Made by a program: the position numbers and the translations under genes. Positions 1-7,966 of a stretch of DNA of 31,116 nt are shown here, piece after piece. Numbering within the stretch: position 1 is the first letter of the stretch; each line of letters begins with the position of its first letter. Origin of the DNA: Bryobacteraceae bacterium (GTDB lineage: Bacteria > Acidobacteriota > Terriglobia > Bryobacterales > Bryobacteraceae); the NCBI GenBank assembly GCA_025350445.1, contig JANXXV010000095.1:1-31116 (forward strand), given 5' to 3'. Under the pieces are notes generated by a model. It had not been told where the DNA came from. It did no database searches and saw only the letters and a program-made list of their open reading frames with translations.

Positions 1-2
1 TG

Positions 3-524
3 ATGGCGGTTGCGTCGTTGACCCGAGCCGACATTGCGGACCTGTATGAACTGCGGGAGGCGATTGAAGTATATGCCGTGGGGAAGGCGGCGCGGTTCGG
101 GGTGGGCGGGGCGCATCTGGAGCGGTTGCGGGGTTTTCTGCGGGACTGCGAGGCGCTGGTGACGGACATTGAGCAGGGTGGGCAGGGCCGTTTGGACGAG
201 GAGCAGATGCAGCGGTTTATCGACGCGGATTTAGGGTTTCATACACTGCTGCTGCATGCGGCAGCCAACCGGAGGATGCTGAAGCTGGTGTCTGAGACGC
301 GGCTGCTGATCCAGATTTTTTCGATTCGCCGGGATGGACATAGCGCGGAGCAGTTACGGGCGATCAACCGGCAGCACGCGGCGATTCTGGAGGCGGTGGC
401 CGTAGGGCGGGGCGAGGAAGCGAAGACCGTGTTGGGGGAGCATATCCGCGGCAGCGGGAAGGAGCGGATGGAACATTACGATCACTGGGAGAGGGAGCGC
501 GTGCTGAAGGGACGGCAGGGGTAG
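3..524 (+). CDS. GntR-family transcriptional regulator, FCD effector domain (5' truncated by window edge)
   Basis: The 173 visible residues form an all-helical FCD ligand-binding domain. A DLYELREAIE segment opens it, followed by FIDADLGFH, NRQHAAIL and LGEHIR, which supply the Asp and three His residues that usually bind a metal ion or a carboxylate effector in this family. The N-terminal winged-helix DNA-binding domain should lie upstream of base 1, and the reading frame is still open at the edge, so the ATG at position 3 is probably internal. FCD regulators usually repress genes for sugar-acid or organic-acid catabolism. The target cannot be inferred because nothing else of its locus is in the window; the next gene is on the other strand. 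The family call is firm, the effector unknown. Confidence 0.85.
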   Translation: MAVASLTRADIADLYELREAIEVYAVGKAARFGVGGAHLERLRGFLRDCEALVTDIEQGGQGRLDEEQMQRFIDADLGFHTLLLHAAANRRMLKLVSETRLLIQIFSIRRDGHSAEQLRAINRQHAAILEAVAVGRGEEAKTVLGEHIRGSGKERMEHYDHWERERVLKGRQG

Positions 525-742
525 GGTGAGACGAATTCGACACGCTCATTGAGCTTTCCCGACAGCATCTTCGTCCTGAAAAGGGCTTCGGTTCGTCGAC
601 ACAACGACGAGCGCGGAGGCGCTGGTCGAATTGGCTAAAGTTGGATTTGGATTTGGGCGGACTTCGGAGGCAGGTCACTAACATCATGACTGCTCAGTCA
701 AGCGAGGCGCGGATAGCTTGGATGCTGCCTGACCTCTATCGC

Positions 743-1246
743 TTACTTTATTGGAGTGCCGTACGGGATTAGCGGCTTCGTTTGCTCATCACCAATTGTG
801 CGGAATATTTTCCAGCCGAGCGGACTTCTCTGCAGGTACATGATCTGAGTTTCATTGTGGTCCCGATAGACGTATTCAACCCGTACCTCGGCCTCAAGAT
901 CCGTGATTTTCCGCGCGCCGGACACGGCAACGCCCTTTATAGCGGCGTTGGAGTCCCGCAAATATCTCGCAAACCCGGGCTCTGGGGTTTCGGCCAGTGT
1001 TTGCCGAAGTGAAGCCTCCATTTGTCCGGTGAAAGCGGCAAGGTAGCCTTTTACATTGCCCTCTCTTGCAGCCGCCAACATGGCGTAGATTGCGTCCTGC
1101 GGTTCTTGGGTTGGCTCCGTGTTTCGAATGAACTGGAAACCTTTGAACTGCGGAAACCGCAGGTCCGTCTTCTTCACGAAAGCAATTCCCAGGGCAGCCA
1201 GAAGAATCACGATCGTCAGGGCCTGCGCTTTGCGGTTCGCCGTCAT
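743..1246 (-). CDS. Small membrane-anchored protein, last gene of the ATPase/SPFH operon
   Basis: This is a 167-residue protein of unknown function. Residues 8-24 form one hydrophobic segment, and the rest is a soluble alpha+beta domain: a helix around DAIYAMLAAAREGNVKGYLAAF, then strands ending in a GWKIFRTI motif. That pattern resembles NTF2-like or DUF4878-like extracytoplasmic domains, but I cannot assign a family. Its ATG overlaps the stop of the upstream HflK-like gene in an ATGA (1243-1246), so it is probably translationally coupled to it. The context suggests an accessory subunit on the periplasmic face of the SPFH complex; that is inference. No clear terminator was found downstream: 525-742 holds no gene and only weak dyads. 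Confidence 0.75.
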   Translation of the reverse strand: MTANRKAQALTIVILLAALGIAFVKKTDLRFPQFKGFQFIRNTEPTQEPQDAIYAMLAAAREGNVKGYLAAFTGQMEASLRQTLAETPEPGFARYLRDSNAAIKGVAVSGARKITDLEAEVRVEYVYRDHNETQIMYLQRSPLGWKIFRTIGDEQTKPLIPYGTPIK

Positions 1247-2193
1247 TTCGCCGGCGACTGCTCGCCCTTACGCACGATCGTCAAATCCAGATTGCCGTTC
1301 TTGTCTATAATCAGCTTCCTGATGCGCGGCAGAACCTGCTCCATGGTTTCCAGGTAGAGACGCTGGCCGGTCACTTGCGGCGCTTTTGCATATTCCGCCG
1401 CGATCTGGTTGAAGCGGGCAGCATCGCCGGCGGCCTCGTTTATCTTCTTTTGCTTATAGCCTTCGGCCTCCTGCAGCATCTGTTGTCCCTGGCCGCGTGC
1501 CTTCGGAATCAGGTCATTGGCATACCCTTCCGCGTCGCTGACGATGCGAGCCGTGTCGGCACGGGCGCTGGCAACGTCCCGAAAGGCTCCGGCGGCTTCG
1601 GGCGGCGGCGTCACGCTCTCGATGTTGATCGTCGAGAGCAGGACGCCCGAACGGTATTCGTTCAAGAGCTTTTGCGCCGCTGCCCGGCTTTCCTCCTGAA
1701 TGGCTAGTTTCCCGGTGGTCAGCACCGAGTCCACGCTGCGGCGGGCGACGCGACGTGCCATCTCCGCTTCCACCACCGAGCCCACCAACTGCGCCGGATT
1801 CTCCGCCTGGAACAGATAGTCGGCCGGCACGCCCACCGAATATTGCACCACAACGCGCAGGTTGATAATGTTTTGGTCCCCCGTTAGGAATTGGGAGAGG
1901 CCCGCCGGCGGGCGTCCGAGCACGCCGTCCGGAAGCTCGCCTCCCACTCCCAGGCGCTGCAGTTGGCGTACCTTTAGTTTTGTGACCTGCTCTATCGGCC
2001 AAGGAAAAGCGTAATGCAGGCCTGGTAAGACCCGCGGGGCAAGCACCTTGCCGAACAGAGTTTCCACCGCTTGCTGGTCCGGCGCAACCAGGTACAGTCC
2101 GGAGAGCAGCCAGACCGATGCCACGAGCAAGTATACCCGTCTCCCGGTCCATCGCAACCGCTGCGCTGGTTCATGAATTTCCGCTTCGTTCAT
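1243..2193 (-). CDS. hflK: HflK-like SPFH/band-7 membrane protein (second HflK paralogue)
   Basis: This 316-residue SPFH protein has one N-terminal membrane segment (about 20-36) followed by VAPDQQAVETLFGKV and PGLHYAFPWPIEQV, the usual start of HflK-type SPFH domains. TGDQN (104-108) opens the central strand, and the C-terminal part is a long Ala/Glu/Arg-rich helical region ending in RLYLETMEQVLP (278-289), also typical of HflK. HflK pairs with HflC to form a large cage around the FtsH protease in the inner membrane; here the HflC partner is the gene immediately upstream. Both ends overlap neighbours through ATGA (2190-2193 and 1243-1246). It is related to the HflK-like domain fused to the ATPase but clearly diverged from it. 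No ftsH lies in the window, so a role with FtsH is assumed from the family. Confidence 0.9.
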   Translation of the reverse strand: MNEAEIHEPAQRLRWTGRRVYLLVASVWLLSGLYLVAPDQQAVETLFGKVLAPRVLPGLHYAFPWPIEQVTKLKVRQLQRLGVGGELPDGVLGRPPAGLSQFLTGDQNIINLRVVVQYSVGVPADYLFQAENPAQLVGSVVEAEMARRVARRSVDSVLTTGKLAIQEESRAAAQKLLNEYRSGVLLSTINIESVTPPPEAAGAFRDVASARADTARIVSDAEGYANDLIPKARGQGQQMLQEAEGYKQKKINEAAGDAARFNQIAAEYAKAPQVTGQRLYLETMEQVLPRIRKLIIDKNGNLDLTIVRKGEQSPAK

Positions 2194-3089
2194 TTCGATC
2201 CGGATTCGCCTTTCATCAGCACCCGCAACAACTCTGAATCGGAACTAAGAATGGCAGTGGTCTTATCGTCCAGCACCTTCTTGTATGCCTCCAGGGTGCG
2301 GAGCAGCTTATAGAATGCCGGGTTTTTCGAATATGCCTGCCCGTAGATTCGGGTGGATTCGGCATCGCCTTGTCCCTTGATGTTCTCGGCCTGCTTGTAG
2401 GACAACGAGAGAATTTCTTCCTTTTGGCGGTCGGCATCGGCACGGATATTCAGCGCCTGCTCCTCACCCTCGGCCCGGTATTGCCGCGCAATGCGCTCAC
2501 GCTCAGCCCGCATCCGCGCATACACGCTTTGCTTGTTCTGCTCCGGCAGATTCAAGCGCTTAATGCGCACGTCCACAACGTTGATTCCGTACTGTTCCAG
2601 CGCCGCGCGATCAGTCAAGGCCGTGAGGTCATCCAGCAATGCCGTGGTCCGGACCTTGTCCGGGCTCGTTCCCACGATGGCATCCAGATCATGATTGCCA
2701 AGCGCCGCTGAAAGACCCGACCAAATGATGTCATGTAAGCGCATTTCCGCCGCGGTGGCATCCCCCACCGTTTGCACGAATCGGCCTGGGTCCTGGATCT
2801 TCCAAACAACGTAGTTTTCGATGACAACATTCTTCTTGTCGCGCGTGAGAAATTCCGAAGGGCGCGGGTTGTAGATGCGCAGCCTGCGATCGAAGTAAAT
2901 GCCCGACTGGAAGGGCCATTTCAAATTCAACCCCGCTTCGGTCACGGTCCGTACGGGCCGCCCGAATTGCGTAATCAGGACGAATTCGGTCTCGCGCACA
3001 GCGAAAAAAGTCAGATAGACGAGAATCAGTGCAACCGCGATTCCCACAGCCGGATAGTATTTTTGATATCGGTCCATCAACGGCGTCAT
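2190..3089 (-). CDS. hflC: HflC, SPFH-domain protease modulator
   Basis: At 299 residues this is close to the usual HflC length. It has a membrane segment at about 12-30, an SPFH domain starting VRETEFVLITQFGRPV, and the HflC signatures RIKRLNLPEQ (175-184) and VYARMRAERERIARQYRAEG (189-208). The Ala/Glu-rich helix follows, then YKLLRTLEAYKKVL (260-273). In the family, HflC and HflK alternate in a membrane cage that limits substrate access to FtsH. Transcription order here is unusual: the gene lies between two HflK-like partners, one of them fused to a P-type ATPase. The ATG at 3089 overlaps the stop of the fusion gene in an ATGA. An in-frame ATG four codons later is possible, but the overlap favours the first. 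Confidence 0.93.
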   Translation of the reverse strand: MTPLMDRYQKYYPAVGIAVALILVYLTFFAVRETEFVLITQFGRPVRTVTEAGLNLKWPFQSGIYFDRRLRIYNPRPSEFLTRDKKNVVIENYVVWKIQDPGRFVQTVGDATAAEMRLHDIIWSGLSAALGNHDLDAIVGTSPDKVRTTALLDDLTALTDRAALEQYGINVVDVRIKRLNLPEQNKQSVYARMRAERERIARQYRAEGEEQALNIRADADRQKEEILSLSYKQAENIKGQGDAESTRIYGQAYSKNPAFYKLLRTLEAYKKVLDDKTTAILSSDSELLRVLMKGESGSK

Positions 3090-6046
3090 GGACGGTTTCC
3101 TATAGCGGCCGCGCCCTGCGGGGTGACTTCGGCTCCCTCTTCCAGCAGCAACAAATGCCGGCGGTTTTTGGTGGCATCCACAATGAATTTCCTTTTTCCG
3201 GGCAGAACCTGCTCCATGGCTTCGAGATAAAGGCGCGTCCCGGTGGGACCGGGCGCGGTTCGAAAGGCCTGTTCCGCCTGGATGAAACGGCTGGCGTCTC
3301 CTTCAGCCCGGTTGGTACGGCCCGCCGTGTAAGCATTGGCATTTTGCACTTGCGCCTTGCCGTTGCCCCGCGCCAGCGCCACCTGTTCGTTTCGATAACC
3401 TTCGGCCTCGTTCACAATGCGGTTTTTCTCTTCGAAGGCAACCGAGACTTCCCGGAAGGCAGCAACCACTTCAGCCGACGGATGCACGTCTTCCAGTTTC
3501 ACACGCAGCACGCGGATTCCCGCTTCGTATCGGTCCATGCGATGTTGCAGTTCGGTCATGGCTTTTTGCTCCATCGATTGCCGTCCGGTGGTCAGTACCT
3601 CGTCGAGCGGCGTAGTAAATGCGATTCCTTGGATGACCGACTCCGCTGCCTCGCGGATGGTTGCATCGCCATTCATCTGGCGGAACAAAAATGCATCGGG
3701 ATGCTGAATGTCGTAGTGAACGGAGGCGTTAAGTTCGATCATGTTTTGATCTCCGGTGAGCATGAGCGACTCCTCGGGCCGGCTCTGGAGGCGACCGCTG
3801 CGGTGCTGAACGTTCCACTCATAAGCCGCGGGCTCGGCATCTGGAGCAGTGCGCGCGGAGTTAGAGCGGAAGCCGATCTCCACCACACGTACCCGGTGCG
3901 TCTGGATGCGCTTAAGCCGTTCGACGGGCCAGGGCAGTTTGTAGTGCGGTCCCGGCAGGCTGAACGGCGTCAACCTCTTGCCAAAGCGTTCGATGACGCC
4001 CACCTCTTCCGGCGGCACTATGTAGAATCCGCTGAGCAAAATGAAAGCGGCCGCCCCGATCGATGCAGGCTTCACGAATTCGCGCCGGCGGGCAACTACC
4101 GTCCGTACCAACCCGGCTGTCGGGAATTCGCGAAGTTGCTCCCATGCCGCGGGGAATGGAGATGCGGCTATCCACGCGGCAAGCCGCAATCGCCAGGGCG
4201 ATGGGAACTCGCGTTCCACCCGCAGCAGCCGCAGCGAGTTCATCATCACGCAGAAGGACGCGATCTGATGAGTGAAGGCGGCTCCGATCGGTCCCATCTT
4301 TCCCGAGGCGCAGGCGAGCACCGCCAACACGTTTACCACTCCGGCAAAGAGGACAATATTCAGCCAGACGGTATGCATGGCTCGACGGCTGACCTCAAAC
4401 AGGCGCGGCAGTCTTTCGAGCGAATGCGGCAGGTAGACCACGTCGGCTGCTTCGGCAGTGATGTCGCTCGCACCCGAAACCGCAATCCCGACACGGGAGG
4501 CAGCTAATCCCGGGGCGTCGTTGATGCCATCCCCTACCATGGCCACCACGCGTGCCTGCGCAGTGAGTTGCCTAACCCGTTCGAGCTTTTGTTCGGGCAG
4601 CAGTTCGGCCTCTACGTTGTGAATTCCCAGCTCCCGGGCAATGACTTCCGCCGCCCGCCGCCGGTCGCCGGTCAGCATCACCTGATAAGTAATTCCCATC
4701 TGCTGAAGCTGCTGCACCGCTTCGCGGGCGCCTTCGCGAACATGGTCTTTCAGCAGAATGGCGCCAACCAGCCTGTCGCCATCCGCTACGAGCACGGCGG
4801 TAGCTCCCAAGCCGTCGGCTTGTTGCTGCAGTAGATCCGTTCCATCAATGCCATGCTCCGCCAGAAAGGCCGCACTGCCGGCGCGGATCATCCGTCCACC
4901 AACGGTGCATTCCGCGCCACGTCCTGGGAGTACGCGAGCGTCTTCCGGCTCCGGTACCGCCAGATTCCGGCGCTGTGACTCTTCCACAATAATCCGCGCC
5001 AAGGCGTGATCCGAACCTCGTTCGGCCGCAGCGGCCAGAGCGAGCAAATCGTCTTCGCCGCTATCCAGCGCGATTATTTTCGAGACTTCAAAGCGGCCCT
5101 CGGTGACGGTGCCCGTCTTGTCGAACACCACGGTATCCACCAGCGCGGCATTTTGCAGGACGGAACCGCCTCTCACCAGAATTCCGCGGCGGGCGAGACC
5201 TCCGATGGCCGCCACCATCGCGGTGGGAGTAGCCAGAATCAAAGCACACGGGCAAGCCACGATCAGTACGGCGACAGTCCGCAGCCAGTTTCCCGTGAAA
5301 TAGAACGTAAGCGCGGCGGCCAACAGCAGCGCTGGCAGAAAATATTTGGCGTAGCGGTCCGCCAGGCGCTCCACCGGAGCCCGCTGTTTTTTGGCTTCCT
5401 GAACCAGTTGAACGACGCGGGCCAGCGTGGTCTCCGCACCCGCCCGGCTCACCAGAATGCGCAACATCGCATTGCCATTGAGAGTGCCTGAGAAAACCTC
5501 GTCACCCGGCCCTTTATCGTGAGGAAGAGGTTCTCCGGTGATGGAGCTTTCATCAATGCTCGACAAGCCTTGTTCGATGATGCCGTCGGCTGCAATTCGT
5601 TCGCCAGCCCGCACCAGAATCTGATCGCCGGCGGCAAGCGCCGCTGCGTCCACATCCTCCTCGTGTCCGTCCCTCAGGACATGAGCGATCCTCGGCAATT
5701 GAGCCACAAAACGCTCGATCGCCGCCTCGGTTCTCCCGGCGGCGTAGGCCTCAAGAGTCTCGCCTACCATGACGATGAACATGGCTTCCGCCGCCGCTAG
5801 ATTTTCGCCCACCGCCAGCGCCGCGATCACAGCCACGCAGAGAGCAAGGTCCGCCGAAATGGTTTTCTCGAGCAGCGCGGAGATCGAGTTATAGAAGGTC
5901 TTATACCCGGCCAGCAAGGTGATGACGATTGCTGTGTCGAGCCCCAGAAAGCTATTGAACACTCCTGTGAGGTTCAAGAGGAGCATCAGGCCAACGACGG
6001 CCGGGAACCAATATTCCGAAAGCAGCGACTTCCGATCCACAAGCAT
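3086..6046 (-). CDS. P1B-type metal-transporting ATPase fused to an HflK-like SPFH domain
   Basis: One uninterrupted 986-residue frame. Residues 1-615 are a P1B-ATPase without an N-terminal metal-binding domain. About eight membrane segments are visible (11-30, 34-52, 65-80, 84-102, 236-250, 254-272, 560-578, 585-605), with the actuator TGEP (170-173), the metal-site CPC (265-267), the phosphorylation DKTGT (309-313), TGD (459-461) and MVGDGINDAP (503-512). The HP dipeptide usual in the nucleotide-binding domain reads H347-A348. The last membrane segment carries HQIASF and NSLRLLR, which does not let me name the metal. After a linker, residues 660-986 form a second membrane anchor and an HflK-type SPFH domain: YIVPPEEVGVIERFGK, TGDQN and RLYLEAMEQVLP. 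It is the first gene of the operon and overlaps hflC by ATGA. It most likely exports a metal ion while anchored in an SPFH microdomain. Both halves are clear; the functional link is inference. Confidence 0.92.
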   Translation of the reverse strand: MLVDRKSLLSEYWFPAVVGLMLLLNLTGVFNSFLGLDTAIVITLLAGYKTFYNSISALLEKTISADLALCVAVIAALAVGENLAAAEAMFIVMVGETLEAYAAGRTEAAIERFVAQLPRIAHVLRDGHEEDVDAAALAAGDQILVRAGERIAADGIIEQGLSSIDESSITGEPLPHDKGPGDEVFSGTLNGNAMLRILVSRAGAETTLARVVQLVQEAKKQRAPVERLADRYAKYFLPALLLAAALTFYFTGNWLRTVAVLIVACPCALILATPTAMVAAIGGLARRGILVRGGSVLQNAALVDTVVFDKTGTVTEGRFEVSKIIALDSGEDDLLALAAAAERGSDHALARIIVEESQRRNLAVPEPEDARVLPGRGAECTVGGRMIRAGSAAFLAEHGIDGTDLLQQQADGLGATAVLVADGDRLVGAILLKDHVREGAREAVQQLQQMGITYQVMLTGDRRRAAEVIARELGIHNVEAELLPEQKLERVRQLTAQARVVAMVGDGINDAPGLAASRVGIAVSGASDITAEAADVVYLPHSLERLPRLFEVSRRAMHTVWLNIVLFAGVVNVLAVLACASGKMGPIGAAFTHQIASFCVMMNSLRLLRVEREFPSPWRLRLAAWIAASPFPAAWEQLREFPTAGLVRTVVARRREFVKPASIGAAAFILLSGFYIVPPEEVGVIERFGKRLTPFSLPGPHYKLPWPVERLKRIQTHRVRVVEIGFRSNSARTAPDAEPAAYEWNVQHRSGRLQSRPEESLMLTGDQNMIELNASVHYDIQHPDAFLFRQMNGDATIREAAESVIQGIAFTTPLDEVLTTGRQSMEQKAMTELQHRMDRYEAGIRVLRVKLEDVHPSAEVVAAFREVSVAFEEKNRIVNEAEGYRNEQVALARGNGKAQVQNANAYTAGRTNRAEGDASRFIQAEQAFRTAPGPTGTRLYLEAMEQVLPGKRKFIVDATKNRRHLLLLEEGAEVTPQGAAAIGNRP

Positions 6047-6169
6047 ATATATCCCGGCGGGCGTGGCTTAGTGCTGTATCACCGCCCACGTCCCTGATCC
6101 CCTAGCGGTTTATGCGAACTCTCTTTTTCCCGGCGCGTCCGTCAGATCGGTGCAAATTGAAAAACCCGC

Positions 6170-7966
6170 TCAATGTTGTACCGCTATTAAGGTTCCAGGC
6201 TGCGTGGACATGCCGTTGTAGGTGGCGGTAATCGGCTGGTCGCCGTCGGCGAGCGACTGCGGCACAACCACGTTGAACTGAAACTGTCCCAGAGCCACGA
6301 GCCCCGCAAACAGCACGGTCGAGGCGACGCCTCCGATTTTGATCGCCGGCAGAGGCGACAGGGTGCCCGACTGTGAAATCGCTCCACTGATCACCGCGGG
6401 TGAGACCGGTCCGAATCCATTGGCGAAGAGCACTATCGTTTCGCCGGGTTTCGCGGGCGTAGTCAGGCCCGGATACAAACTTGCCGGCCCGAGAAAGGTC
6501 CCGTTGGCGTGTTCCGCCGTGACATGGGGTCCGCCGTTAAAGACGAAGAAGGAGGGAGCGATTCCCTGCGACTGGACCGTGACCGGAGCGCTCTGGACGC
6601 CCCCGCTGGTCAATTGAACCTGAACTGGACCTTGCATCGCGTCGGGTGGAGTGAGGATATTTACCTGCACCGGGCTGATGTAGTACACGAAGGCCGGTTT
6701 TCCATTCACCGTAGCGCTCACCCCGTCCAACTGATCGGGCACCCTGTTTGAGAAGAAATCCGAGGCCTGCCAGATGTGTACATCGCCTGCCGGCGCCAGA
6801 TTAGTGCCTTTCACTTCAACCCACGTGTTCGGCGCAATCACGGGGACATCCCCTTCGGCATTGGCCACCAGCATAATAACGGGTGCGGGCGTAGAAGCAG
6901 CCGAGGCGATTGCCGAATAGGCCTGCGCCACCTTCGCGCCGGACGCGGTCAATTGAAAGCTGCCGCCCGATGGCGCCAGCAGATTAGTGCTATCGGAGTA
7001 GACAAGCACGATCGCGTGAGTCTTTGCGTAAGATGCGATGTTCGTGTGATACGGCTCGCTGTCGTTACAGCCGCCCCACTCCGCGAATGCGATGGCATGG
7101 CCGTGTTGCTGGGCGTAGCTCACCAGCGGGTCGAGGTTCTGCGGAAACTTTGCGTAACGCGGCGAGGCGGGCTCGGTGCAAGTCCCGGTGGATGCATTGT
7201 AAACGTGGAAATTCCATACGATATTGGACCAGGCGAGATCCGGCAGTGTTCCGGCGGTGATCGATTCAAAGGCCGTGCCGGTATCTTCCACGAAGATAAG
7301 CGACTGCGGGCTGTAGCTGCGAATCGCGGCGATCAGCTCGTTCTGATTGTTGCTCCATGTGTCGCCATCAATGCCGCGCATATCCTCCCACGTGTCGTAG
7401 AGTACGGCTTGATCGCCAGCGTATTTCTTCGCGAACCCAGCCCAAAACGTAAATGCCGTGTCGAGGTAAATGCCGGTGGTATCCTGCGCCGGGCAGACCG
7501 AGGCGTTGGCGGCGCAGTTCAAATCGCCTTGGTTTGGCGCCGGGCAATTCTTCCCGTCAGCGGCACAGGGAACGTCCGGGAACTGACCTGCCTTCAGAAT
7601 CAGGGCATAGTTGCCGTACTTCTTGACTCTTTGAATGAGCAGGTCGATATAGTCCTGGTATTTCAAGTTTGCGATCGGCACCGGAACGTTGGCGTTCCAC
7701 CAGGCGGCGTTGACGAAGATGCGCACCAGATTGATCGGGAGCAACTGATTTTGCGCCGCGTATTCCTGGTCAGTGGCGGTCGCATCGGCATTTCCCGATC
7801 CGGTGCCGCTGCGATTGAGTCCGCGCAGTAGGACGACTTTACCCGAGTCGTCGAGAATGCTGCCACCAGGCGAGAGGTGCAGGGGGCGGAAGGAAGGCGT
7901 CTGGGCCTGCATGAGGACGCCTGGGACGAGTGCGGGGACGAATGCAAGGACGAGTGCAAGCTTCAT
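6170..7966 (-). CDS. Secreted GH5-like glycoside hydrolase with Solibacter-type C-terminal domain
   Basis: 598 residues from the ATG at 7966. This start is preferred over an ATG ten codons earlier because it forms an ATGA overlap with the upstream gene and begins directly with a signal peptide (MKLALVLAFVPALVPG). A TIM-barrel cellulase-like domain follows: LLRGLNRSG near the N-terminus, TWEDM with candidate acid/base E194, and FAEWGGC with candidate nucleophile E296. The 102-residue spacing suits GH5/clan GH-A enzymes, although the usual NEP around the acid/base is changed to WED. From about residue 365 there is a beta-rich region with WVEVKGTNLAP, VYYISPVQVNILTP and VLFANGFGP, matching the TIGR03437 domain abundant in Solibacter. 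It probably cleaves a beta-glycan outside the cell; the substrate is unknown and loss of activity is possible. Confidence 0.85.
   Translation of the reverse strand: MKLALVLAFVPALVPGVLMQAQTPSFRPLHLSPGGSILDDSGKVVLLRGLNRSGTGSGNADATATDQEYAAQNQLLPINLVRIFVNAAWWNANVPVPIANLKYQDYIDLLIQRVKKYGNYALILKAGQFPDVPCAADGKNCPAPNQGDLNCAANASVCPAQDTTGIYLDTAFTFWAGFAKKYAGDQAVLYDTWEDMRGIDGDTWSNNQNELIAAIRSYSPQSLIFVEDTGTAFESITAGTLPDLAWSNIVWNFHVYNASTGTCTEPASPRYAKFPQNLDPLVSYAQQHGHAIAFAEWGGCNDSEPYHTNIASYAKTHAIVLVYSDSTNLLAPSGGSFQLTASGAKVAQAYSAIASAASTPAPVIMLVANAEGDVPVIAPNTWVEVKGTNLAPAGDVHIWQASDFFSNRVPDQLDGVSATVNGKPAFVYYISPVQVNILTPPDAMQGPVQVQLTSGGVQSAPVTVQSQGIAPSFFVFNGGPHVTAEHANGTFLGPASLYPGLTTPAKPGETIVLFANGFGPVSPAVISGAISQSGTLSPLPAIKIGGVASTVLFAGLVALGQFQFNVVVPQSLADGDQPITATYNGMSTQPGTLIAVQH

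Noticed and set aside
3029..4507. A 492-codon open frame on the plus strand across the ATPase/SPFH operon
   Set aside because: It is antisense to two well-supported genes, has no family features or ribosome-binding site, and is rich in Arg/His/Pro as expected for a shadow frame in GC-rich DNA.
6776..7831. A 351-codon open frame on the plus strand across the GH5-like gene
   Set aside because: Antisense to a gene with signal peptide and conserved motifs; no start signal or recognisable protein.
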